From Cellulomonas xiejunii (GTDB lineage: Bacteria > Actinomycetota > Actinomycetes > Actinomycetales > Cellulomonadaceae): 64,000 bases of DNA. This document shows positions 43,809-52,361 of this stretch, piece after piece. Every line of letters starts with the position of its first letter. Position 1 is the first letter of the stretch. Below the pieces are notes generated by a model, which was not told where the DNA came from, made no database searches, and saw only the letters and a list, made by a program, of their open reading frames with translations. Position numbers and translations under genes: made by a program. The stretch covers positions 3,162,001 through 3,226,000 of the forward strand of contig NZ_CP101987.1 of the NCBI RefSeq assembly GCF_024508315.1, read 5' to 3'.

Positions 43809-44678
43809 TCAGGTCAGCGCGATGGCGATGAGCAGCATGGTCACGAGGAACCCGGTCAGCAGGTTGAGCCACAGGAACGTGCGCCAGCCGGCGTTCGCGC
43901 GTTCGCAGTCGTCGTCGGTCACGTCGCGGAACCGCCACGTGCTCACGGCGTACGGGAGCGGCAGCACGGCCGCCAGCACGCCGGGCCACGGCAGCACGAG
44001 CAGCACCGCGGCGGCGGCGACGTACGCGGCGGTCGCCGCGAGGACCGTCGGCCGCGCGCCGAGCACGGTCGCGATCGACGCGAGCCCGCCGGCACGGTCC
44101 GCGCGCACGTCCTGCACGGCACCGAAGGCGTGCGACGCCATGCCCCACAGCAGGAACGCGACGAGCACGGGCCACACGGTGCGGGCGCCGAGGTCGGCGC
44201 CCGCGAGCACGAGCGCGTACAGGAGCGGTCCGACGAAGTGCACGGCCGAGGAGAACGAGTCGAGGACCGGGCGCTCCTTGAACCGCAGCCGCGGTGCCGA
44301 GTAGGCCACCACGTCGAAGAGCACCAGCAGCAGCACGACGCCCGCGAGCGGGGACCCGAGCGCCAGCAGCCACACGACGAAGGGCACGGTCGTGACGGCG
44401 CACGCCACGAGGATCCTGCGGTGCACGGCGCGCGCCCGGGACGGGTCGACGAGCCCGCCCTCGATGCCGCCCTTGCGCGGGTTGGCCAGGTCGGACGCGT
44501 AGTCGAACACGTCGTTGACGCCGTACATCAGCAGGTTGTACGGCACGAGGAAGAACAGCGTCCCGACGACGAGGCGCACGTCGAGGCGACCGTCGGTGAC
44601 CATGAGCCACCCGGCGGCGAACGGGTAGGCCGTGTTGACCCAGGAGAACGGCCGGGAGGCCGCGAGCAGCTCGCGCAT
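43809..44678 (-). CDS. crtEb: Lycopene elongase, UbiA-type prenyltransferase
   Basis: A 289-residue polytopic protein with UbiA signatures: NDVFDYASDLANPRKGG (first Asp-rich motif) and QDVRADRAGGL (second). In actinobacterial carotenoid operons this gene adds C5 units to lycopene to give flavuxanthin-type C50 carotenoids. Its place after the two cyclase subunits is as in Corynebacterium glutamicum. The ATG is shared with the preceding stop (TGATG). Last gene of the operon. Confidence 0.88.
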   Translation of the reverse strand: MRELLAASRPFSWVNTAYPFAAGWLMVTDGRLDVRLVVGTLFFLVPYNLLMYGVNDVFDYASDLANPRKGGIEGGLVDPSRARAVHRRILVACAVTTVPFVVWLLALGSPLAGVVLLLVLFDVVAYSAPRLRFKERPVLDSFSSAVHFVGPLLYALVLAGADLGARTVWPVLVAFLLWGMASHAFGAVQDVRADRAGGLASIATVLGARPTVLAATAAYVAAAAVLLVLPWPGVLAAVLPLPYAVSTWRFRDVTDDDCERANAGWRTFLWLNLLTGFLVTMLLIAIALT

Positions 44679-45031
44679 CAGCCCTCCGCCCGCGGGGGCG
44701 CGGCCGGGTCGGCGGCAGACGGCTCGTCCGGGCGCGACGACGTGCGTGGTGAGCGCCCGAGGACGGTCCACAGCACGGGGACGAGGACGGCGGCCGCGAT
44801 CGCGTACGCGAAGTCCTCGAGCGGGGCGCCCCAGAGGTAGACCCCCAGGATCTTGGCGGGGTCGAAGACGTACAGGCCGACGTCGATCATGATCGTGTCG
44901 AAGACCGCGGTGAGGACGCACAGGACCAGGCACGCCCCGAGCAGCGGCCACGCCCGCAGGCGGCGCAGCACGGGCCAGGACACGGCGCCCAGCACGACGA
45001 GCACGAGCACGTTGAGCACGAGGTTGGTCAC
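44678..45031 (-). CDS. crtYf: C50 carotenoid (lycopene) cyclase subunit, second
   Basis: A 117-residue protein with about three membrane helices and the motif WGAPLEDFAYAIAAA, typical of the heterodimeric lycopene/C50 epsilon- or beta-cyclase subunits. With its partner it closes the end rings of the C50 carotenoid. GTG 45031 has GGAGGCG upstream and overlaps the partner's stop by 4 bp. Ring type cannot be told from sequence alone. Confidence 0.88.
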   Translation of the reverse strand: MTNLVLNVLVLVVLGAVSWPVLRRLRAWPLLGACLVLCVLTAVFDTIMIDVGLYVFDPAKILGVYLWGAPLEDFAYAIAAAVLVPVLWTVLGRSPRTSSRPDEPSAADPAAPPRAEG

Positions 45032-45402
45032 GACGCCTCCCCTCCCGTGCGCCGCGCGGCGTCCCGTAGCGCGTCCCGGCCCGCCGCACGCCGCGCCGAC
45101 GACACGTCGAACCAGCGCCACGCGAGCAGGCCCGTGTAGGTCAGCAGCGCGAGGAAGAACGCCTCCTCGACGGGCAGCTCGGGCGCCAGGAGCAGGCCCG
45201 TCATGTGCGGCGAGTCACCACGCGCGAAGATCCCGAGCGCGAGGCCGGCGAGGTCCCACAGCAGGAAGCCCAGGACGCCCAGCCCGACGGTCCACGCCGA
45301 GCGCCGCGCGTCGTGCCAGAACGCGAGCCGGAACCGCCGGTCGAGCACCGCGAGCCCACCCAGCGACAGCAGCAGCGCACCGAGGTACATCAACCCGGTC
45401 AT
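45028..45402 (-). CDS. crtYe: C50 carotenoid (lycopene) cyclase subunit, first
   Basis: A 124-residue protein with three membrane helices and the motif LAPELPVEEAFFLALLTYTG, matching the first subunit of heterodimeric carotenoid cyclases. Start ATGA overlaps the crtI stop and the end overlaps crtYf, so stoichiometric translation by coupling is likely. Confidence 0.88.
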   Translation of the reverse strand: MTGLMYLGALLLSLGGLAVLDRRFRLAFWHDARRSAWTVGLGVLGFLLWDLAGLALGIFARGDSPHMTGLLLAPELPVEEAFFLALLTYTGLLAWRWFDVSSARRAAGRDALRDAARRTGGEAS

Positions 45403-47051
45403 GCACGCCCTGCCGTGACGTCGGACCACAGGCCGCGCGGCAGCCCGGAAGCGAGGTACCCGGGCCGCAGCGGGGCGGGCAGCGGGCGCGACGACGTCTC
45501 CCCCAGCAGCCGCTTGGCGACCAGCTCGGCCCCGATGAGGACCATCGGCAGCCCGACGCCCGGGACGGTGCCGCCGCCCACGTGCAGCAGGTTCGGCACC
45601 CGGTGCGAGGCGACGCCCGGGCGGAACATCGCGGACTGGCGCAGGGTGTGCTCCATGCCCAGCGCGGTGCCGCGCCACGCGGACAGGTCCCGCGCGAAGT
45701 CGGCGGGTCCCACGACCCGTCGCACGACGACGCGCGAGCGCAGGTCCGGCACCCCGGCCCAGGCCCCCACCTGGTCGAGGTAGCGGTCGGCGTACGCGTC
45801 GAGCTCGCCGGGCCGGGTGCCGAGCGCGGGGTCGGCGGGGAACGGCACGAGGACGAACAGGTTCTCGTGTCCCGGGGGCGCCGCGGTGGGGTCGGTCGCG
45901 GTCGTGCGCGAGACGTAGAGCGACGCGACGTCGGGCACGCGCAGCCCCGCCGCCGGGGTCGCACGGCCCGCCCCGAGGATGTCCTCGAAGTTGCCCGGCC
46001 AGTCCTGCGTGAAGAACAGCGAGTGGTGCCGCAGCTCCGGCAGCGCCCCCCGCACGCCCGCCATGACGAGCAGCGCCGAGATGCCCGGACCGCGCGTCTC
46101 CCAGACGTGCTCGGGCAGGTCCGCGTGGTCGGGCGCCAGCAGCGCGGTCTCGGTGTGGTGCCGGTCGGCACCGGACACGACGACGTCGGCGGGGACGAGG
46201 CTGCCGTCGGCCAGCCGGACGCCCCGCGCGACGCCGCGACGCCGCGGGTGCCGCCGGGTGCGGGGTGCGTCGTCGACCTCGACCGCGACGACGTCGGCGC
46301 CCGTGCGCACGACGACGCCCTCCTTGACCGCCGCCTTGGCGAGCTCCTCGACGAGCGTGTACATGCCGCCGCGCGGGTAGTAGACGCCGTCGCCGAGGTC
46401 GAGGTGGCTCATCAGCGAGTACAGCGCGGGCACGCGGTACGGCGAGGACCCGAGGAAGACCGCGTGGTAACCGAGCACCTGCCGCAGCACGGGGTGCTGC
46501 ACGGTCTGCGCGATGCGCTCGGCGAGGGTCTGCGTCAGGAGCCGGGCCAGCGTCCCGGAGCGGCGCAGCACGTCCCGCGAGAGCGCGCGGTCGGGGCGCT
46601 CGAACGTCGTGTACAGGAAGTGGTCGAGCGCCGTCCGGTAGGCCTCGCCCGCGTCGTCGACGTAGCGCCGGACCGCCGCCCCGGCGCCGGGCTCGAGCGC
46701 GTCGAACGTCGCGGCGTTGACGTGCGGGTCGGCCACCACGTCGAACGGCTCGACGCCGGACGCCGGCTCGGGGAACAGCCGGTACGCGGGGTCGAGGCGC
46801 CGCAGGTCCACGTGGTCGGCCACCCGGCGCCCGAGCAGCGCGAACGTGTGCTCGACGACCTCGGGCATGAACCACCACGACGGCCCGGTGTCGAACCGGA
46901 AGCCGTCGGCCTCCCACGTCCCCGTCCGTCCGCCGAGCTGCTCGTGCCGCTCCAGCAGCGTGACCTGGGCCCCGCCGCGGGCGAGCAGCGCGGCGGTCGC
47001 GAGGCCGCCCACGCCGCCGCCGACGACGACGACCCGCACGGCACCGCTCAC
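45399..47051 (-). CDS. crtI: Phytoene desaturase
   Basis: A 550-residue FAD enzyme that converts phytoene to lycopene. The N-terminal dinucleotide-binding motif VVVGGGVGGLATAALLARGG and the C-terminal HVGGGTVPGVGLPMVLIGA are the CrtI hallmarks. A short Arg-rich insert (RTRRHPRRRGVARG) follows the second FAD strand and is unusual but in frame. GTG 47051 overlaps the crtB stop (GTGA). Confidence 0.94.
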   Translation of the reverse strand: MSGAVRVVVVGGGVGGLATAALLARGGAQVTLLERHEQLGGRTGTWEADGFRFDTGPSWWFMPEVVEHTFALLGRRVADHVDLRRLDPAYRLFPEPASGVEPFDVVADPHVNAATFDALEPGAGAAVRRYVDDAGEAYRTALDHFLYTTFERPDRALSRDVLRRSGTLARLLTQTLAERIAQTVQHPVLRQVLGYHAVFLGSSPYRVPALYSLMSHLDLGDGVYYPRGGMYTLVEELAKAAVKEGVVVRTGADVVAVEVDDAPRTRRHPRRRGVARGVRLADGSLVPADVVVSGADRHHTETALLAPDHADLPEHVWETRGPGISALLVMAGVRGALPELRHHSLFFTQDWPGNFEDILGAGRATPAAGLRVPDVASLYVSRTTATDPTAAPPGHENLFVLVPFPADPALGTRPGELDAYADRYLDQVGAWAGVPDLRSRVVVRRVVGPADFARDLSAWRGTALGMEHTLRQSAMFRPGVASHRVPNLLHVGGGTVPGVGLPMVLIGAELVAKRLLGETSSRPLPAPLRPGYLASGLPRGLWSDVTAGRA

Positions 47052-47974
47052 GGGGCCACCGCCCGCGAGCGCAGCAGCGGGGTGTCGCGGACCCGGTCCC
47101 TCGTCTCCCCGGCCAGGACGCCGGCGACGGCCCGCGCGACGACGACGGCCTTGACCGGCCCCGGCACGCGGACGCGACGTGCGCGCAGCGTCTCGACAGG
47201 AGTCGCGGCGAGGTCGCGCAGCAGCCGGTCGTACAGCGCGGTGGTCGCGGCGACGGCGCACCGGGCGCGCGTCGGGAGCAGCGGGAGCGCGGCGCGGGCC
47301 CGGTCCAGGTCGCCGCCGATCTCGTCGAGGACCGCGCGGACGTCGCCGTGCGTGAGGTGCTCCGGGTCGACGCCCGGCAGGTAGGCGCGCCCGAGGTCGC
47401 CGCTGTCGGCGGCGAGGTCCCGCAGGAAGTTGATCTTCTGGAACGCGGCACCGAGTGCGCGGGCGCCGTCGAGCGCCGCGGGCACCGGTTCGACGCGCGG
47501 GTCGCCGGGGCGCCGCTCGGCGTCGAGGAAGACGCGCAGGCACATGACGCCGACGACCTCCGCCGACCCGTAGACGTACCGCTCGTAGCTCTCGCGGTCG
47601 TGCGTGCGGACCGTCAGGTCGGCCCGCATCGAGGCGAAGAACGGGTCGATCTCGCCGTGGCCGATGCCGGTGCGGCGCGCGGCGCGCGCGAACGCGTGCA
47701 CGACGACGTTGGTCGAGTACCCGGTGCGCAGCGCGCGTGCCACCTGCTCCTCGAGCTCGTCGAGCTCGACGCCGGCGTCGGGTCCCCGGTACGTGTCGAC
47801 CACCTCGTCCGCGAGGCGCACGAGGGCGTACACCGCCTGGATGTCGGCGCGGGCGCGGGCGCCGAGCAGGCGCGTGCCGAGGCCGAACGACGTCGAGTAC
47901 GCCCGCAGCACCAGTGCGCTGGCCCGCATCGCGGTCGCGTCGTACAGGACCTGACCGGTGGTGGCCGTGCGCAT
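47048..47974 (-). CDS. crtB: Phytoene synthase
   Basis: A 308-residue squalene/phytoene synthase that joins two GGPP molecules. The two Asp-rich motifs are RLADEVVDTYRG and NFLRDLAADSGDLGRAYLP. I take ATG 47974, which has CGAGGACG upstream; a TTG at 48022 that overlaps the crtE stop would add 16 residues and cannot be excluded given the coupled style of this operon. Confidence 0.93.
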   Translation of the reverse strand: MRTATTGQVLYDATAMRASALVLRAYSTSFGLGTRLLGARARADIQAVYALVRLADEVVDTYRGPDAGVELDELEEQVARALRTGYSTNVVVHAFARAARRTGIGHGEIDPFFASMRADLTVRTHDRESYERYVYGSAEVVGVMCLRVFLDAERRPGDPRVEPVPAALDGARALGAAFQKINFLRDLAADSGDLGRAYLPGVDPEHLTHGDVRAVLDEIGGDLDRARAALPLLPTRARCAVAATTALYDRLLRDLAATPVETLRARRVRVPGPVKAVVVARAVAGVLAGETRDRVRDTPLLRSRAVAP

Positions 47975-48018
47975 GTCGTACGTCCTCGTCTCGGTCGTGC
48001 CGGGTGGTCCAGGGGGCG

Positions 48019-49182
48019 TCAACGCGCGCGCCCGGCGAGGTCGTCGACGACGCCCGCGAGGTACGTGGCCAACGGCTCGGGCAAGGTCGTGGCGAGCGTA
48101 CGCGCGATGTCCGCGCCGCGGCGCGCCAGGGCGCGCACGTCCTCGACCGCACCGGTGACGTGCAGGACGTCGACGACGGCACGCGCGCCGGCCTCGTCGA
48201 GGTCCGCGCGCCCCACGTGGGTCGCCAGGACCGCGGCCTGCTGGGGATCCGCCCGTCCCCAGGCGATCCGCAGCAGCTCGGTGCGCTTGCCCTCGCGCAG
48301 GTCGGACAGGACGGACTTGCCGGTGAGGGCCGGGTCCCCGATGGTGCCCAGCTCGTCGTCGACCAGCTGGTACGCGACACCGAGCACCGTCCCGACGCCT
48401 GCGAGCACGGCCCGCGCGGCGCCGGGCGCGTCGGCCAGGACGGCACCCGACTCGAGCGGGACGCGGAACGAGTAGACGGCGGTCTTCAGCTCGGCGACGA
48501 GCACGGCGTCGACGTCGGCGGGCGCGGCGAGCGCGCCGCGGACGTCGAGCAGCTCACCGCTCACGGTCGTGGCGACGCCGTCGGCGAGCAGCCGCACGAG
48601 CTCGCCGACGACCGCGGCCGGGACGTGGCCGGTGGCCAGCAGCCCGAAGGCCTGGGCGAGCGCCGCGTCCCCGGCGAGGAGGGCAGCGGCACCGACCTGC
48701 TGGTCGATGGCGGACCGTGACGCGCCGCTCGCGGCGAGCCGGGCGCGCGTGCGGCCGGCGACGTTGGGGTGGCCGCGGCGGACCTCGTCGTGGTCGAGCA
48801 CGTCGTCGTGCACGACCATCGCGGTGTGCAGCAGCTCGTGCGCGGCTGCCACATGGGCGGCGGCGGCGACGTCACCGCCGCCGAGGCCGAGGTAGGCGGC
48901 GGCGACGAGGCGCGGACGCAGGAGCTTGCCGCCGGTCACCGCGTCGAGGTCCTGCCACAGGTCGGCGCACGCCGGGTCGAACGCGACCGCTCGACGACGC
49001 TGCTCGGCGACCAGGTCGCGCAGGATCCGCGCCGCGGTGTCCGTGACCTGCTCGACGCCGTGCGCGAGGGCGGCGCCGGGGGTGCGGTCGGGCGCCGGGG
49101 GCGCCGGGGGTGCGGCCGTGTCGAGGCGTGCGGGGACGGCGACCATCGCCCCGGGCTGCCGGCGCTCGCTGATGTGACCCAC
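48019..49182 (-). CDS. crtE: Geranylgeranyl diphosphate synthase
   Basis: A 387-residue polyprenyl synthase with the first Asp-rich motif VVHDDVLDHDEVRRG and the second YQLVDDELGTIGD, plus GGKLLRPRL near the N-terminus. It supplies C20 diphosphate for the carotenoid pathway. GTG 49182 is favoured by AGGGGGCGAC just upstream; ATG 49146 is an alternative. First gene of the operon; a palindrome lies 29 bp upstream. Confidence 0.92.
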   Translation of the reverse strand: MGHISERRQPGAMVAVPARLDTAAPPAPPAPDRTPGAALAHGVEQVTDTAARILRDLVAEQRRRAVAFDPACADLWQDLDAVTGGKLLRPRLVAAAYLGLGGGDVAAAAHVAAAHELLHTAMVVHDDVLDHDEVRRGHPNVAGRTRARLAASGASRSAIDQQVGAAALLAGDAALAQAFGLLATGHVPAAVVGELVRLLADGVATTVSGELLDVRGALAAPADVDAVLVAELKTAVYSFRVPLESGAVLADAPGAARAVLAGVGTVLGVAYQLVDDELGTIGDPALTGKSVLSDLREGKRTELLRIAWGRADPQQAAVLATHVGRADLDEAGARAVVDVLHVTGAVEDVRALARRGADIARTLATTLPEPLATYLAGVVDDLAGRAR

Positions 49183-49206
49183 GTCGCCCCCCTGGAGCAG
49201 TTGAAG

Positions 49207-49224
49207 ATTACTCAGCGTACTGAG
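49207..49224 (-). promoter_or_regulatory. Palindrome at the carotenoid operon promoter
   Basis: CTCAG-CGTA-CTGAG at 49211-49224 is a perfect 5-bp inverted repeat. On the minus strand TAATCT, a possible -10 hexamer, begins inside and just after it. An operator overlapping the promoter is a reasonable reading; MarR- or MerR-type carotenoid regulators are known in other actinobacteria, but none is encoded adjacent here. Confidence 0.45.
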
Positions 49225-49322
49225 GATTCTGCTGGGGGCCACCGGAGGACACCTCGTGACGCCGTGCTCCGGCGGCATCCCGGGAGTGTCCGGTTCTGTC
49301 CGAGTCTGTGATACGCGCCCGG

Positions 49323-49328
49323 TATGCT
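49323..49328 (+). promoter_or_regulatory. Possible -10 element, leaderless galE
   Basis: TATGCT lies 7 nt before the ATG at 49336, the spacing expected when transcription starts at the start codon. No convincing -35 hexamer is visible and there is no ribosome site. Confidence 0.45.
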
Positions 49329-49335
49329 GCCCAGC

Positions 49336-50313
49336 ATGACATGGCTGGTCACCGGAGGGGCGGGGTACATCGGGGCACATGTCGTGCACGCGCTGCGGGA
49401 CGCCGCGGCGCAGGACCCGCGACTGCGCCCCGTCGTCCTCGACGACCTCTCGAGCGGTCACGCGGACTTCGTCCCGGACGACGTGCCGTTCGTCCGGGCG
49501 TCGGTCCTCGACACGGCCGCGGTCCGCGCCGCACTGGTCGAGCACGAGGTGACCGGGGTCATCCACCTCGCGGGATTCAAGTACGCGGGCGTCTCCGTGC
49601 AGCGCCCGCTGCACACGTACGAGCAGAACGTCACCGGGACCGCGCACCTCCTCGACGCGATGGCCGCAGCCGGTGTCGACCAGGTCGTCTACTCGTCGTC
49701 GGCCGCCGTCTACGGCACGCCGGACGTCGACGTCGTCACGGAGAGCACCCCCACGCACCCCGAGTCGCCCTACGGCGAGTCCAAGCTGGTCGGCGAATGG
49801 CTGCTGCGGGACCAGGGCGTCGCGACAGGACTGCGCCACACGTCCCTGCGGTACTTCAACGTGGTCGGTTCGGGGTCCCCGGACCTGTACGACTCGAGCC
49901 CGCACAACCTGTTCCCGCTGGTCCTCGACGCCCTGGCGTCCGGCCGCACGCCGCGCGTGCACGGAGTGGACCACCCCACGCCGGACGGCACGTGCGTCCG
50001 CGACTACGTGCACGTCGCCGACCTCGCCGCGTCGCACGTCGCCGCGGCCCGCGCGCTCGCCGACGGTCGCCCGCTCGAGCGGGTCTACAACCTCGGATCG
50101 GGCGAGGGCCTGTCGGTCGCGCAGGTCATGACCACGGTCGCGCGGGTCACGGGTATCGACTTCACGCCCGAGGTCGGGCCGCGTCGCCCCGGCGACCCGG
50201 CGCGCATCGTCGCGTCGGGCGAGGCCGCTGCGCGGGACCTGGGCTGGGCCGTGCGCCACACGCCGGAGCAGATGGTCGCCAGCGCCTGGGAGGCCCGCCG
50301 CCGCACCCCGTGA
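49336..50313 (+). CDS. galE: UDP-glucose 4-epimerase
   Basis: A 325-residue short-chain dehydrogenase-type epimerase: NAD-binding TGGAGYIGAHVV, the catalytic YGESK, SSSAAVYGTP and the C-terminal DYVHVADLAASH and YNLGSGEG. It interconverts UDP-glucose and UDP-galactose for cell-wall or exopolysaccharide sugars. I start at ATG 49336 (MTWLVTGGAGYIG); the frame also has an ATG at 49324 that overlaps the -10-like TATGCT. Divergent from crtE. Confidence 0.92.
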   Translation: MTWLVTGGAGYIGAHVVHALRDAAAQDPRLRPVVLDDLSSGHADFVPDDVPFVRASVLDTAAVRAALVEHEVTGVIHLAGFKYAGVSVQRPLHTYEQNVTGTAHLLDAMAAAGVDQVVYSSSAAVYGTPDVDVVTESTPTHPESPYGESKLVGEWLLRDQGVATGLRHTSLRYFNVVGSGSPDLYDSSPHNLFPLVLDALASGRTPRVHGVDHPTPDGTCVRDYVHVADLAASHVAAARALADGRPLERVYNLGSGEGLSVAQVMTTVARVTGIDFTPEVGPRRPGDPARIVASGEAAARDLGWAVRHTPEQMVASAWEARRRTP

Positions 50314-50330
50314 GGGACCGGCCGGCGAGG

Positions 50331-51236
50331 TCAGCGCACCGCAGGCTCCAGCGCCTGCAACCGGGGCAGCTCGGCGGCGAACCGCTCGAGCTCGCGCTCG
50401 TCGCCGGCGTACACGCCCGAGGCCCGCGGCCAGTGCAGGACGACGTCGCCGAACCCCAACGCGGCGGCCCGCTCGACGCCCTCGACCGCGAGCGCAGCCG
50501 AGCCGAGGGAGAACCGGGGGGCGCCGTCGAGGCTCAGCCACCGTCCGACCCGGCGCCCGTCGGCCACCTCGTCGAACGCGTCCACCATCCCGGCGAGCCC
50601 GCGCCACCACGCCTCCTGCGCCGCGCCGGCGTCCAGCCCGTCGCCGACGCCCGTGCCGGGGCCGTAGGTGGCCCACCCCTGGCCGTACCGCGCGGCGAGC
50701 GCCATGGTCCGCGGCCCGTTCGCGGCGACGACGAACGGCGTGCGTGGCCGGGCGAGGGTGCCGGGCACCATCCGTGCCCCGTGCGCCTCGTAGAACTCGC
50801 CCTCGTGGTCGGTGACCTGCTGGGTCAACAGCGTGTCGAGCATGCCGAGGAACTCGGCGAACCGCCGTGTGCGCTCGCCACGCGTCGGCGCCGCCCCCAG
50901 GACCCCCGCGTCCCAGCCCTCCCCGCCGGCCCCGACGCCCAGGACGAACCGGCCGCCGGCCACGTCGTCGAGGCCCATGACGTCCTTGGCGAACGGCACC
51001 GGGTGCCGGAAGTTCGGCGAGGCGACCCACGTGCCCAGCCCGATGCGCTCGGTCACGGCTGCCGCGGCGGCGAGCAGCGGGACGGTCGCGAACCACGGCT
51101 CGTCGGCGAGGTCACGCCACGCGAGGTGGTCGTAGGTCCACGCGTGGTCGAACCCCAGCTCCTCGGCACGCCGCCACCGCGTCCGCGCGCTCGACCACCG
51201 CTCCTGCGGGAGCAGCACCACTCCGACCCTCACCAT
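50331..51236 (-). CDS. LLM-class (F420-type) oxidoreductase
   Basis: A 301-residue luciferase-like TIM-barrel protein: VGVVLLPQERW, FDHAWTYDHLAWRDL, GLGTWVASPNFRHP and GRFVLGVGAGGEGWD are typical of the F420-dependent group in actinobacteria. Substrate unknown. On the minus strand TAGCGT stands 8 nt before the ATG, with TGTGAC 17 nt further up, a good leaderless promoter. Divergent from the LysR gene, which may control it. Confidence 0.88.
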   Translation of the reverse strand: MVRVGVVLLPQERWSSARTRWRRAEELGFDHAWTYDHLAWRDLADEPWFATVPLLAAAAAVTERIGLGTWVASPNFRHPVPFAKDVMGLDDVAGGRFVLGVGAGGEGWDAGVLGAAPTRGERTRRFAEFLGMLDTLLTQQVTDHEGEFYEAHGARMVPGTLARPRTPFVVAANGPRTMALAARYGQGWATYGPGTGVGDGLDAGAAQEAWWRGLAGMVDAFDEVADGRRVGRWLSLDGAPRFSLGSAALAVEGVERAAALGFGDVVLHWPRASGVYAGDERELERFAAELPRLQALEPAVR

Positions 51237-51244
51237 GGCGGGTC

Positions 51245-51273
51245 ACGCTACCCCCGCCCTCCGGGCAGTCACA
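51245..51273 (-). promoter_or_regulatory. Predicted leaderless promoter of the LLM oxidoreductase gene
   Basis: Minus strand TGTGAC (51273-51268), 17-nt spacer, TAGCGT (51250-51245), then 8 nt to the ATG at 51236. The spacing fits a sigma-70-type promoter starting at or next to the start codon. Confidence 0.55.
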
Positions 51274-51301
51274 GCATGGAGCGATCGTGTGCTGACCGGC
51301 C

Positions 51302-51331
51302 GTGACAAGACGGTGGGCACGCCCGTACCCT
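51302..51331 (+). promoter_or_regulatory. Predicted leaderless promoter of the LysR gene
   Basis: GTGACA (51302-51307), 18-nt spacer, TACCCT (51326-51331), then 7 nt to the ATG at 51339. It is arranged back-to-back with the promoter of the divergent oxidoreductase, leaving 28 bp between the two -35 elements for an operator. Confidence 0.55.
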
Positions 51332-51338
51332 CTCCGCC

Positions 51339-52286
51339 ATGGACCTGGAGGTCCGGCACCTGCGCGCGCTGACCACGATCGCCTCCCTCGGCAGCATCAC
51401 GAAGGCGGCGGCGGCTCTCGGCATCGCGCAGCCGGCACTGAGCGCACAGCTGTCCCGCATCGACCGAGCCCTGGGTGGCCCGTCGTTCGTCCGGGACCAC
51501 CGCGGCGTGCGCCCGACGCCCCTGGGCGCGCTGGTCCTGGACCGCGCCCGCACGCTGCTCCCCGCGATGGACGCCCTGCTGCAGGACGCCCGACGGCTGG
51601 CCCGCGGGGACGCGACGACGCTGCGGCTCGCGAGCACCGACTCGACCCTCGCTGCAGCGTTCGTCCACCGGCTCTCCGAGGGCGCGGACGCTCCCCCGAC
51701 CCTGCGCTGCACCTGGGACGCCGCGCGAGCGGTCGCCGAGCTGGCGACGGGCACGTACGACGCCGTCCTGGCGGGCACGTGCGGCGACGCGCTCCCGCCC
51801 GCGGCCCCGGGGGTGCGGTGGCAGCTCGTGGGCACGGACGCGGTCCACGTCGTCGTCCGCGCCGACCACCCGTGCGGTGACGAGACCGACCTGGTGGACC
51901 TGGCGGACGAGCGCTGGGTCGTCGCGGTGGGTGAGGGCTGCTTCGTCGAGTGCTTCCTGCGGGCGTGCGCCCGCGCGGGGTTCGCACCGCCGACGCCCAG
52001 CGAGTGCGACCGGGCCGCAGGGCTCGATCTCGTCCGCACCGGCGGTGCAGTGGCTCTCGCGCACCCGTACGGCACGCTGCCGGGAGGCCTGCGCGGCGTT
52101 CGCCTGCGCGGTGCGCCGCTGAGCTGGTCGACCTGGCTCGCGGCGCACATCGACAGCCCACCTGACCTGCGCGCACGCATCGTGGCGGCCGCCCGTGACG
52201 CCCGGCTCGACCAGCTCGTGGGGGCCGGCGCCGGTGCGTCGCGCACCGCCCTCGACGCCGGCCACCAGGACCGTCCCGCGGTGTGA
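51339..52286 (+). CDS. LysR-family transcriptional regulator
   Basis: A 315-residue LysR-type protein with the N-terminal HTH (LRALTTIASLGSITKAAAAL, GIAQPALSAQLSRIDRALGG) and a periplasmic-binding-like effector domain. Its divergent position suggests that it controls the LLM oxidoreductase as well as itself. The final 25 residues are an extra hydrophilic tail. Effector unknown. Confidence 0.92.
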   Translation: MDLEVRHLRALTTIASLGSITKAAAALGIAQPALSAQLSRIDRALGGPSFVRDHRGVRPTPLGALVLDRARTLLPAMDALLQDARRLARGDATTLRLASTDSTLAAAFVHRLSEGADAPPTLRCTWDAARAVAELATGTYDAVLAGTCGDALPPAAPGVRWQLVGTDAVHVVVRADHPCGDETDLVDLADERWVVAVGEGCFVECFLRACARAGFAPPTPSECDRAAGLDLVRTGGAVALAHPYGTLPGGLRGVRLRGAPLSWSTWLAAHIDSPPDLRARIVAAARDARLDQLVGAGAGASRTALDAGHQDRPAV

Positions 52287-52361
52287 CTGGGGAACCCTCT
52301 AGATTCTGACTGGGGTTGATGCCTATCGTGACAGGACGGTCACCGAACGAGAGGCCACACC

